Assembly: GCA_944390725.1 (NCBI GenBank)
Contig: CALXQU010000007.1
Location: 1 to 64,000 of the forward strand
Direction of reading: 5' to 3'
From: an uncultured Spirochaetaceae bacterium
Lineage (GTDB): Bacteria; Spirochaetota; Spirochaetia; Sphaerochaetales; Sphaerochaetaceae
DNA: 64,000 nucleotides
Of the stretch, positions 32,647-40,024 are shown piece by piece. Position numbers and translations under genes: made by a program. Every line of letters starts with the position of its first letter. The stretch's first letter is position 1. A model generated the notes under the pieces. It saw only the letters and a program-made list of their open reading frames with translations. It made no database searches and was not told where the DNA came from.

Positions 32647-32652
32647 ATGATA
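32647..32652 (-). promoter_or_regulatory. -10 element, leaderless type, of the ROK gene
   Basis: The minus strand reads TATCAT, six bases, ATG 32640. There is no ribosome site. Confidence 0.45.
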
Positions 32653-32728
32653 ATCCTTCAGCCCGATACGCGCTAGATGATTGTCGATTCACTGCCGTAT
32701 GCTTATTTTCATTATCTGGGAGATTCAT

Positions 32729-34603
32729 ATGTCAGAAAGGAAATTCAAGACCGAGGTCGCGGACCTTCTGCACCTCATCATTCACTCGCTTTATTCGAAT
32801 AAGGAGATCTTCCTCAGGGAGCTGATCTCCAATGCATCGGATGCCATAGATAAGCTCAGGTACCTTTCCCTCGTGGATGAGAAGCTCAAGGGCTTCTCCT
32901 TCGAGCCGAGGATTGACATCACGTTCTCATCTGAGGATAAGACGCTGACCATCAGGGATAACGGCATCGGCATGGACGAGGAGGACCTGAACGGCAACCT
33001 CGGCACCATCGCCTCATCGGGGACGAGGAAGTTCCTTGCCTCCCTCTCTGATGAGCAGAAGCACGATTCGAACCTGATCGGCCAGTTCGGCGTAGGATTC
33101 TATTCGGCATTCATGGTCGCGAAGAAGATAACGGTCATCTCGAGGAAGGCCGGGGATGGCAAGGCCTGGAAGTGGACATCGACAGGCGAGAGCTCGTACT
33201 CCATCACCGAAGGGGAAAGGGATGGCCAGGGTACGACGATCATCCTCTCCCTCAATGATGAGGGAGCGGAATATGCCAACCGCTGGACGCTGCAGAACCT
33301 GATAAAGAAGTATTCGGACAACATCGCATATCCAATCTACCTCGAATATGACCAGACCGATTACGATTATGAGGACAAGGATGCCGACGGCAATCCGAAG
33401 AAGACCGTGTCGCACAAGGTCGAGCAGGTCAACACCGCCTCCGCGCTCTGGAAGAGGAGCAAGAGCTCCATCAAGGATGAGGAGTATAAGGAATTCTACA
33501 AGAACTCCTTCTATGACAGCGAGGACCCGCTGTTCTATATCCATACCCAGGCAGAGGGCGCAACGGAGTACACGACGCTGTTCTACATCCCAGCCAAGGC
33601 CCCGTTCGATATGTACTATGCCGACTACAGGCCTGGTGTGAAGCTCTATGTGAAGAGGGTCTACATCACGGATGACGACCAGGACCTGCTTCCATCCTAC
33701 CTGCGCTTCGTCAGGGGCATCATCGACAGCGAGGACCTGCCGCTGAACGTATCCAGGGAGATGCTCCAGGAGAACAGGATCCTCATGTCCATCAGGAATG
33801 CCTCCGTCAAGAAGCTCCTCGGCGAGTTCAGGAAGATCTCCGAGAGCAATCCGGAGCTCTATGAGAAGTTCATAACCCAGTACAACAGGCCGCTCAAGGA
33901 AGGGCTCTATTCCGATTACTCGCAGCGCGAGGCCCTGCTTGAGCTGGTCAGGTACAGGAGCTCGGAGAAGGACGGCTTCGTGTCCCTCAATGAATACAAG
34001 GAAAGGATGAAGGAGGGCCAGAAGGCCATCTATTACATCTCCGGTGGCAAGGAGGATGTGCTGAAGGCATCACCGCTCGTGGCCGCATACAGGGAGAAGG
34101 GCTATGAGGTCCTCATCATGGGCGATGATATCGATGATATCGTCATCTCCACCATAAGCGAGTATAAGGATATCCCCCTGAAGGCCATCAACAAGAAGGG
34201 GGCGATGGATGACCTCCGGACCGACGAGGACAGGAAGAAGGAAGAGGAGAAGAAGCCTGTTGCCGACAGGATCAAGGCCGCGCTTGGCGACAAGGTGAAG
34301 GATGTCGTGATATCCACGCGCCTTACCGATTCCCCTGCGGCCGTGATCATGGGCGATGATGACCCGTCGATGCAGATGCAGAGGCTGGTGAAGCAGATGG
34401 GAGGCGAGGAGGTCTCCGTCAGGCCTATCCTCGAAATCAATCCCGATTCCCCGGTCATCAGGCGAATCGAGGAGAGCGGCGATGACGGCTTCGTCGCGCA
34501 GCTTTCGGCAGTCATCCTTGACCAGGCGCTCCTGCAGGAAGGCGTGATGCCGTCCGATCCCGCGTCTTTCGCGAGGAACCTGACAGCATTGCTTTCAAAA
34601 TAA
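32729..34603 (+). CDS. htpG: Chaperone HtpG (Hsp90)
   Basis: A 624-residue bacterial Hsp90. The GHKL ATPase domain starts KFKTEVADLLHLIIHSLYSN and has LISNASDAIDK, DNGIGMDEEDL and GQFGVGFYSAFMVA; the middle domain has YVKRVYITDD and LPLNVSREMLQ; the C-terminal dimerisation domain follows. ATG 32729 is chosen for the family N-terminus and the GGGAG before it. It refolds client proteins in the cytoplasm. Confidence 0.97.
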   Translation: MSERKFKTEVADLLHLIIHSLYSNKEIFLRELISNASDAIDKLRYLSLVDEKLKGFSFEPRIDITFSSEDKTLTIRDNGIGMDEEDLNGNLGTIASSGTRKFLASLSDEQKHDSNLIGQFGVGFYSAFMVAKKITVISRKAGDGKAWKWTSTGESSYSITEGERDGQGTTIILSLNDEGAEYANRWTLQNLIKKYSDNIAYPIYLEYDQTDYDYEDKDADGNPKKTVSHKVEQVNTASALWKRSKSSIKDEEYKEFYKNSFYDSEDPLFYIHTQAEGATEYTTLFYIPAKAPFDMYYADYRPGVKLYVKRVYITDDDQDLLPSYLRFVRGIIDSEDLPLNVSREMLQENRILMSIRNASVKKLLGEFRKISESNPELYEKFITQYNRPLKEGLYSDYSQREALLELVRYRSSEKDGFVSLNEYKERMKEGQKAIYYISGGKEDVLKASPLVAAYREKGYEVLIMGDDIDDIVISTISEYKDIPLKAINKKGAMDDLRTDEDRKKEEEKKPVADRIKAALGDKVKDVVISTRLTDSPAAVIMGDDDPSMQMQRLVKQMGGEEVSVRPILEINPDSPVIRRIEESGDDGFVAQLSAVILDQALLQEGVMPSDPASFARNLTALLSK

Positions 34604-34624
34604 GGAGTTTCATAATATCATCAG

Positions 34625-34649
34625 GACGGGCGCTTCTGCGTCCGTCTTT
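34625..34649 (+). terminator. Terminator after htpG
   Basis: GACGGGCGC (34625-34633) pairs with GCGTCCGTC (34638-34646), one G-T pair, loop TTCT, then TTT. The T-run is short, so read-through into the mscS gene is possible. Confidence 0.65.
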
Positions 34650-34666
34650 CCATATAGGGGGATGAT

Positions 34667-35512
34667 ATGCAGTCAGGAACGGCAGATGCAGTGACTATGA
34701 CGGAAGTCGTCGATGGGATATCCGCTGGATTCCATCTTCCCAAGGCCCTGGCAATGGTGATTACCGCTGCCATTATCGTGCTGGTTGCGAAGATAATAAT
34801 CGCCTTCATCAGGAGGGCGCTCGTGAAGGTCGCCGTCAAGGGGCTCAGGTTCACGCCCATGATGGCCTCGCTGGTGTCCAGGATCATCGCGGTGCTTGTC
34901 TGGATCGTGGCCGCAATCGCTGTCCTGGACGTCTTCGGCATCGACCTCACCCCTGTCCTTGCCGGCCTCGGCATCACCGGCGTTGTCCTCGGCTTCGCGC
35001 TGCAGGAATCGATAAGCTCCCTCTTCAGCGGCATAATGATAGCGATCAACAATCCGTTCCGCGTCGGCGACTGGGTCGATATCGGGGATATCTCCGGCAC
35101 TGTCGATTCGATTGACCTGATGTGCGTGACGCTCTCCTCCGCAGATAACAAGAAGATCACGGTGAACAATACGAACGTGTGGGGAAGCACGATAGTCAAT
35201 TATTCCTTCATCGACAGGAGAAGGCTGGATATGGTGGTGACAGTCCGCTATTCCGATGACCTGGAGAAGGCCAAGGAGGCTATCCGTGGCCTGCTTGCTT
35301 CCTATCCGGAGATACTCAGGGATCCTGCGCCTCTTGTCGAGGTCGGCAGCTATGGCGATTCCTCGATATCCATCTACGTGCGTCCATGGGTCAAGCCCAG
35401 CGACTACTGGCCGGTGTACTGGCGCTTCAATGCGGATATCCTCAGGACGCTGCAGGCCAATGGCGTCGATATGCCATTCAACCAGCTTGATGTCCATCTG
35501 ATAAAGGACTGA
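34667..35512 (+). CDS. mscS: Small-conductance mechanosensitive channel, MscS family
   Basis: A 281-residue MscS-type channel that opens under osmotic downshock. Three N-terminal helices are visible, with the pore helix TM3 at LTPVLAGLGITGVVLGFALQ then ESISSLFSGIMI, the beta domain with NPFRVGDWVDIGDISGTVDS, and a C-terminal alpha/beta vestibule. GGGGGAT precedes ATG 34667. It is convergent with rlmE, 6 nt apart. Confidence 0.95.
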   Translation: MQSGTADAVTMTEVVDGISAGFHLPKALAMVITAAIIVLVAKIIIAFIRRALVKVAVKGLRFTPMMASLVSRIIAVLVWIVAAIAVLDVFGIDLTPVLAGLGITGVVLGFALQESISSLFSGIMIAINNPFRVGDWVDIGDISGTVDSIDLMCVTLSSADNKKITVNNTNVWGSTIVNYSFIDRRRLDMVVTVRYSDDLEKAKEAIRGLLASYPEILRDPAPLVEVGSYGDSSISIYVRPWVKPSDYWPVYWRFNADILRTLQANGVDMPFNQLDVHLIKD

Positions 35513-35518
35513 CTTCCC

Positions 35519-36121
35519 TCAGGGGTTCTTGTCCAGCCCGATGAGGAACACCTCGAACGAATCATCCCTGGAGGCCTTCGGCTTGAAGGCCTTCGCCTTC
35601 GCGAACATCGTCCTCATCTTCTTCAGTATCTCCTGCTCCCCGCCGCCCTGGAAGATCTTTATCACCATGTTGCCATGCGCCTTGAGGTGCTCCTGGGCCA
35701 GTATCGTGACCTGTTCCGCCAGGTATTCCGACCTCGTCGTATCGACGATCCTGTTGCCTGTGGTCATCGGCGCGGCATCGGAGATGATGGCGTCATATGG
35801 CCCTTCTTCTATGAGGCGCGGCCTTATTCCGCTGGAGAAGGCATCTCCGGTAATCTCAGTCACCGTAGGAGGCATCGGGTCCAGCGATAGCGGGTTGAGG
35901 TCGCAGGAGACGATCCTGCCCTTGCCCTTTATGAGGCAGCGATGGGTGTAGAGGGTCCATGATCCGGGAGCTGCGCCCACATCGAGCACCGTATCGCCCG
36001 GCTTGATGATCCTGTGCGCCTGGTTGATCTCCTCCAGCTTGTATACCGAACGGGCCGGATAGCCCTCCGCATGGGCCTTCCTCGTATAGAAGTCAGCCTT
36101 GTCCCTTCTTGAAACCGCCAT
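35519..36121 (-). CDS. rlmE: 23S rRNA 2'-O-ribose U2552 methyltransferase
   Basis: RlmE (FtsJ/RrmJ) methylates the A-loop of 23S rRNA late in 50S assembly. The 200-residue protein starts RDKADFYTRKAHAEGYPARSVYKLEEI and has the SAM motif VLDVGAAPGSW, SDAAP and the KDKE catalytic set (Lys in ARSVYKL, Asp in SDAAP, Lys in VIKIFQGGG, Glu in SFEVFL). ATG 36121 has a promoter TTGCGG-N17-TAGACT ending 6 nt upstream and no ribosome site, hence leaderless. Two tandem structured elements lie upstream on the same strand. Confidence 0.95.
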   Translation of the reverse strand: MAVSRRDKADFYTRKAHAEGYPARSVYKLEEINQAHRIIKPGDTVLDVGAAPGSWTLYTHRCLIKGKGRIVSCDLNPLSLDPMPPTVTEITGDAFSSGIRPRLIEEGPYDAIISDAAPMTTGNRIVDTTRSEYLAEQVTILAQEHLKAHGNMVIKIFQGGGEQEILKKMRTMFAKAKAFKPKASRDDSFEVFLIGLDKNP

Positions 36122-36127
36122 GGCCTG

Positions 36128-36156
36128 AGTCTAATGGATTTCGCCCCGATCCGCAA
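36128..36156 (-). promoter_or_regulatory. Leaderless promoter of rlmE
   Basis: On the minus strand TTGCGG (36156-36151), a 17-nt spacer, TAGACT (36133-36128), six bases, then ATG 36121. The -35 touches the T-run of the terminator-like hairpin upstream. Confidence 0.55.
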
Positions 36157-36249
36157 ATAAAGACGCCGGACGGTGAGTATGGGGTGGGAGAGAACCGTCC
36201 GGCGAAGATTAACACACACTGCAAGGAGGTTTGTTAACGCTATTGCTCT
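36155..36249 (-). ncRNA. Tandem structured element, copy 1 (candidate small RNA)
   Basis: Read on the minus strand: AGAGCAA, a short spacer, AACAAACCTCCTT, AGTGTGTGTT, then an 11-bp perfect stem CGCCGGACGGT/ACCGTCCGGCG (36204-36164, 19-nt loop) and TCTTTATTT. The parts and their order match copy 2. The CCTCC segment is complementary to Shine-Dalgarno sequences. No protein gene lies upstream on this strand, so the terminator points to a small RNA or a leader of rlmE. No clear promoter was found. Confidence 0.45.
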
Positions 36250-36338
36250 GTAGCCTAAGGATAGGGCAGCTTGGCCTCCGATTCCATAGGGTTCATGCAA
36301 ATGACATAAATCTTCATCAAGGGGACACGGGAATGCGG

Positions 36339-36419
36339 GAAAGACAAAGACGCCGTTTCCACGGCGCCTTTGCTGAAATACACTAAAAAGGAGGTTTGTT
36401 TGAAAAAACTGTTTGCTCT
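36339..36419 (-). ncRNA. Tandem structured element, copy 2 (candidate small RNA)
   Basis: Read on the minus strand: AGAGCAA, spacer, AACAAACCTCCTT (36400-36388), AGTGTATTT, then the stem CGCCGT/ACGGCG (36366-36351, TTCC loop) and TCTTTGTCTTT. It is the diverged sister of copy 1, offset by about 165-185 nt. On the plus strand the same stretch reads AAGGAGGTTTGTT then a TTG-started 10-codon frame, a weak alternative reading. TTGCAC-N14-TATATC further upstream on the minus strand is a weak promoter candidate. Confidence 0.45.
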
Positions 36420-36474
36420 ACAAACATACTAGCAGGATGCGTGCCAACTTTATCCCGATATAATCGCGCATCTG

Positions 36475-36513
36475 TTGTGCAAATTCTTCACAGTGGGAAT
36501 TTTGTGCACATTC
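36475..36513. repeat. Direct repeat upstream of the rhomboid gene
   Basis: TTGTGCAAATTC at 36475-36486 recurs as TTGTGCACATTC at 36502-36513 (11 of 12 identical, 27 nt apart). It lies 90-130 nt before the rhomboid start and could be an operator for either that gene or the candidate small RNAs. A TATAAT at about 36462-36467 on the plus strand precedes it. Confidence 0.35.
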
Positions 36514-36602
36514 CCCCTTGCATTGCAATGCTTTGCGAAGTTCCATAGGAACTCCACTCAGGGCTGTTCTTGTTTTCCGCAGGCTATGCTATCGTCTTGG
36601 GC

Positions 36603-37235
36603 ATGAAGGACAGCATACTCAACCGTCGCATGCGCTACGTCTTCAACCCGTCGCTTATCCCCGCGATCATCGCCGTGGATATCGCGGTCTTCTGCCTGAC
36701 ATACTTCCTCTTCCCGAGGCTGATGTACCGGCTCGCGATGATTCCGTCAGCCGTGCTCTACGGCCACGCATACTGGCAGTTCGCCACCTATATGTTCTGC
36801 CATGGCGGCATCTGGCATCTGCTGATGAACATGCTGGCCCTCTATATGTTCGGCATGCCGGTCGCGCGCCAGATCGGCAGCAATGAGTTCCTGCTCTTCT
36901 ATCTGCTGACTGGGATTGCTGCAGGTATCATGAGCTTCTTCTCGTACTGGGCTGCCGGCATCAATGCCGTCCTTATAGGCGCTTCCGGCGCGATATACGG
37001 CGTCATGCTCCTCTTCTCCGTCTTCTATCCGCGCTCCGTCGTGTATGTATTCGGTGTCATCCCCGTCAGGGCGCCGCTGCTTATCGTGATATATTTCCTT
37101 ATCGAGTTCATGGGCTCCATGTCCATGCGCGGCGGCATTGCCCACGCCACGCATCTCTGGGGGCTCATCTTCGCGGCGCTTTACTGCATCGTCAGGCTGC
37201 GGATAAAGCCATGGCGCGTATGGTCAGCCTTGTAG
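36603..37235 (+). CDS. Rhomboid family intramembrane serine protease
   Basis: A 210-residue six-helix rhomboid. The conserved HGGIWHLLMNMLALYMFG loop and helix, catalytic Ser128 in GASGAIYG, and His184 in HATHLWGLIFA form the Ser-His dyad. The protease cuts membrane proteins within the bilayer. ATG 36603 is preferred over an upstream in-frame ATG because the family's N-terminus fits and TATCGT lies 7 nt before it; no ribosome site is seen. Confidence 0.88.
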   Translation: MKDSILNRRMRYVFNPSLIPAIIAVDIAVFCLTYFLFPRLMYRLAMIPSAVLYGHAYWQFATYMFCHGGIWHLLMNMLALYMFGMPVARQIGSNEFLLFYLLTGIAAGIMSFFSYWAAGINAVLIGASGAIYGVMLLFSVFYPRSVVYVFGVIPVRAPLLIVIYFLIEFMGSMSMRGGIAHATHLWGLIFAALYCIVRLRIKPWRVWSAL

Positions 37236-37274
37236 CATAGGCGCCTTTGCTGGTAGAATCCTTACATCTGATGC

Positions 37275-37303
37275 GGAAGGCAAGCCTGACGCAGAAGGGG
37301 AAG
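37275..37303 (+). repeat. Leader repeat, copy 1, before the TM1266-type gene
   Basis: A 29-nt block starting GGAAGGCAAGCCTGACGC and ending GGGGAAG lies 3-31 nt before ATG 37306. The same block, differing at only a few positions, precedes hydG (38573-38601) at nearly the same distance from its ATG. It contains the ribosome site and an imperfect AGGCAAGCCT dyad. A TAGAAT lies upstream near 37254. Confidence 0.55.
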
Positions 37304-37305
37304 CA

Positions 37306-37554
37306 ATGGAAGGAAGAAGAGTCGCCATCCTAGGCATAATAGTCGAGGACTCCCAGTCCGTAGACTCGCTCAATGCCATCCTGCATGAATGCAATGAATG
37401 GATCATCGGCAGGATGGGAATACCATACAGGGAACGCGGAATCAGCATCATCAGCATCGTCATGGATGCCCCTGGCGATGTCATCAGCGGCCTTTCCGGC
37501 AAGATCGGCATGCTCCATGGCGTCTCCTGCAAGGCGACTTACTCAAAGATCTGA
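37306..37554 (+). CDS. TM1266-type iron-only hydrogenase system regulator
   Basis: An 82-residue ferredoxin-fold (ACT-like/NikR C-terminal-like) protein of the TM1266 family: RRVAILGIIVEDSQSVDSLN, IIGRMGIPYRERGISIISIV, LSGKIGMLHGVSCKATYSK. Members occur beside hydE, hydG and hydF and are thought to regulate the system, possibly by binding a metabolite; direct evidence is thin. It is the first gene of the maturation cluster, and its stop lies one base before the hydE start. Confidence 0.88.
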   Translation: MEGRRVAILGIIVEDSQSVDSLNAILHECNEWIIGRMGIPYRERGISIISIVMDAPGDVISGLSGKIGMLHGVSCKATYSKI

Positions 37555-37555
37555 T

Positions 37556-38569
37556 ATGGACCTGCTGGATAAGCTCGAGAAGGAAGGGACGCTCTCTGCC
37601 GGGGAGTTCCTCTCCCTGTACCGCATGCGGAACGCCATCGGCAGGGAAAAGCTTTTCGCCAGGGCCAGGAGGCTGAGGGATACAGCCTATGGCAGGGATG
37701 TCTATCTCAGGGCGCTGGTCGAATGCACGTCATTCTGCCGCTGCGGCTGCCTGTACTGCGGCATCAACGCATCGAACCGGTATGCCGTGCGGTACAGGCT
37801 TTCGCCTGATGAGGTGATTGATGCGGCAGGACGGGCATATAGGGCTGGGTTCAGGACATTCGTCCTCCAGGGCGGAGAGGATCCGGTATTCGTGAAGGAT
37901 CTGTCCACGATTATCCGCCATCTCAAGGACAGCTTTCCCGATGCGGCCGTGACCCTTTCGTTCGGGGAGTGGCCCGAGCCGCTGTATGCGGAATGGAAGG
38001 AAGCGGGAGCCGACAGGTATCTCCTCAGGCATGAGACGGCGACGGCAGGGCATTTCGCCAGGCTCCATCCTGCCGGGCAGACCCTGGAGCACAGGCTCTC
38101 CTGCCTGCAGGCGCTCAGGAGGCTCGGATACCAGACAGGCGCGGGATTCATGGTCGGATCTCCGTTCCAGAGCGAGGAGGATGTGGCGAGGGACCTTGCC
38201 TTCCTGTCTTCATTCAGGCCGGAGATGGCGGGGATAGGGCCGTTCATCCCGCACCATGATACTGTCTTCGCCTCATGCGGCGCAGGGAGCGTCGATGATA
38301 CCCTGTTCATCCTTGCGCTGATACGTATAGCGATGCCCAATGTGCTCCTGCCTGCTACGACTGCGCTGGCCACGCTCTCGCCGACAGGCACGCGTGACGG
38401 CATACTGGCCGGAGCCAATGTCGTCATGCCGAACATGACCCCTGCGGGAGAGGGCCGTTACGAGCTGTATGATGGCAAGAAGCGACAGGATGCCGGAGAG
38501 GCGATGCGGAAGGAGATCGAGGCGGCCGGATGCCGGATGGCTATGGTCCGCGGTGATTATAGAGACTGA
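37556..38569 (+). CDS. hydE: FeFe-hydrogenase maturase HydE
   Basis: A 337-residue radical SAM enzyme that takes part in building the dithiomethylamine-bridged subcluster of the H-cluster. The SAM cluster cysteines are Cys61, Cys65 and Cys68 (CTSFCRCGCLYCG). Other motifs are FVLQGGED, ERYLLRHET-like DRYLLRHETA, GFMVGSPFQ and GPFIPHHDT. ATG 37556 follows the previous stop by one base. It consumes SAM and releases 5'-deoxyadenosine. Confidence 0.95.
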   Translation: MDLLDKLEKEGTLSAGEFLSLYRMRNAIGREKLFARARRLRDTAYGRDVYLRALVECTSFCRCGCLYCGINASNRYAVRYRLSPDEVIDAAGRAYRAGFRTFVLQGGEDPVFVKDLSTIIRHLKDSFPDAAVTLSFGEWPEPLYAEWKEAGADRYLLRHETATAGHFARLHPAGQTLEHRLSCLQALRRLGYQTGAGFMVGSPFQSEEDVARDLAFLSSFRPEMAGIGPFIPHHDTVFASCGAGSVDDTLFILALIRIAMPNVLLPATTALATLSPTGTRDGILAGANVVMPNMTPAGEGRYELYDGKKRQDAGEAMRKEIEAAGCRMAMVRGDYRD

Positions 38570-38572
38570 CGG

Positions 38573-38601
38573 GGAAGGCATGCCTGACCCAAAAGGAGAA
38601 G
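38573..38601 (+). repeat. Leader repeat, copy 2, before hydG
   Basis: GGAAGGCATGCCTGACCC...GAGAAG mirrors the block at 37275-37303. Here the core AGGCATGCCT is a perfect 10-nt palindrome. It starts 33 nt before ATG 38606 (31 nt in copy 1). Conserved spacing from the start codon suggests a translational or regulatory element rather than chance. Confidence 0.55.
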
Positions 38602-38605
38602 AAGG

Positions 38606-40024
38606 ATGTATGATCCGAAATCAATGAAGGCGGAGGATTTCATCAATGATGCTGAGATCCAGGAGACGATCGCATGGGCGGAGAGCCATAAGGAGGATGC
38701 TGAGCTCATCGATGCGGTGATTGCGAAGGCGAAGCTCCTCAAGGGACTCAGCCACAGGGAGGCTGCGCTCCTGCTCATGTGCACGCTTGAGGACAGGAAC
38801 CAGGAGATATTCCATCTGGCAAAGGAGATCAAGAGGAAGTTCTATGGCGACAGGATCGTCATGTTCGCTCCCCTCTATCTTTCCAACTACTGCGTCAATG
38901 GATGCGTATACTGCCCATACCATGCGAAGAACAGGCATATCCCGCGCAAGAAGCTGACGCAGGATGAGATCAGGGCAGAGGTCATCGCCCTGCAGGACAT
39001 GGGCCACAAGCGCCTTGCCCTCGAGACCGGCGAGGACCCTGTGAACTGCCCTATCGACTATGTGCTTGAATCGATTAAGACGATCTACTCGATCAAGCAT
39101 AGGAACGGTGCCATCAGGCGCGTGAACGTGAATATCGCGGCGACTACCGTGGAGAACTACAGGAAGCTCAAGGAAGCCGGCATCGGCACATACATCCTCT
39201 TCCAGGAAACCTATAATAAGAAGAGCTACGAGGAGCTTCATCCCACTGGGCCGAAGAGCGATTACGCGTACCATACGGAAGCCCATGACAGGGCAATGCA
39301 GGGCGGCATCGATGATGTGGGATTCGGCGTCCTCTTCGGACTGAACCTCTATAAGTATGATTTCGTCGGGCTGCTGATGCATGCCGAGCATATGGAAGCC
39401 GTCTTCGGCGTAGGCCCGCATACGATTTCCGTGCCGAGGATCTGTCCCGCCGATGATATCGACCCGGGCGATTTCGACAATTCCATCTCCGATGCGATAT
39501 TCGAGAAGATCGTCGCCTGCATAAGGGTGGCTGTCCCCTATACCGGCATGATCATCAGCACGAGGGAGAGCCAGAAGGTAAGGGAAGCCGTCCTCAATCT
39601 CGGCATCTCGCAGATTTCCGGCGGTTCCAGGACCAGCGTCGGCGGGTATGTCCATCCGGAGTCGGAGGGCGAGAGCTCCGCGCAGTTCGATGTCTCTGAC
39701 CACAGGACGCTCGATGAGGTGGTGGCATGGCTGATGGAGCTTGGCTATGTGCCGTCATTCTGCACCGCCTGCTACAGGGAAGGGCGGACAGGCGACAGGT
39801 TCATGTCCCTCTGCAAGGCCGGCCAGATCCAGAACTGCTGCCTGCCGAATGCGCTGATGACGCTTAAGGAATACCTTATGGACTATGCATCTGACCGCAC
39901 CAGGGCAATCGGCGAGCCTCTCATCGGGAAGCAGCTTGCCGGGATCACGAACGAGAAGGTGCTGTCTGTCGTGCGCGACCGCCTGAAGAGGATCGAGGAA
40001 GGCGAAAGGGATTTCAGGTTCTGA
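38606..40024 (+). CDS. hydG: FeFe-hydrogenase maturase HydG (tyrosine lyase)
   Basis: A 472-residue radical SAM enzyme that cleaves tyrosine to give the CO and CN ligands of the H-cluster. The SAM cluster is Cys96, Cys100, Cys103 (CVNGCVYC). The C-terminal second cluster motif is CTACYREGRTGDRFMSLCKA then GQIQNCC. LALETGEDP, LFGLNLYKYDF and TSVGGY are typical. Its TGA overlaps the hydF ATG by one base. Confidence 0.97.
   Translation: MYDPKSMKAEDFINDAEIQETIAWAESHKEDAELIDAVIAKAKLLKGLSHREAALLLMCTLEDRNQEIFHLAKEIKRKFYGDRIVMFAPLYLSNYCVNGCVYCPYHAKNRHIPRKKLTQDEIRAEVIALQDMGHKRLALETGEDPVNCPIDYVLESIKTIYSIKHRNGAIRRVNVNIAATTVENYRKLKEAGIGTYILFQETYNKKSYEELHPTGPKSDYAYHTEAHDRAMQGGIDDVGFGVLFGLNLYKYDFVGLLMHAEHMEAVFGVGPHTISVPRICPADDIDPGDFDNSISDAIFEKIVACIRVAVPYTGMIISTRESQKVREAVLNLGISQISGGSRTSVGGYVHPESEGESSAQFDVSDHRTLDEVVAWLMELGYVPSFCTACYREGRTGDRFMSLCKAGQIQNCCLPNALMTLKEYLMDYASDRTRAIGEPLIGKQLAGITNEKVLSVVRDRLKRIEEGERDFRF

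Noticed and set aside
36224-36380. TTG-started plus-strand small ORFs after AAGGAGGTTTG
   Set aside because: Spacing from GGAGG to the first start is too short, the two copies encode unrelated peptides, and the conserved feature is the RNA stem, not the reading frame.
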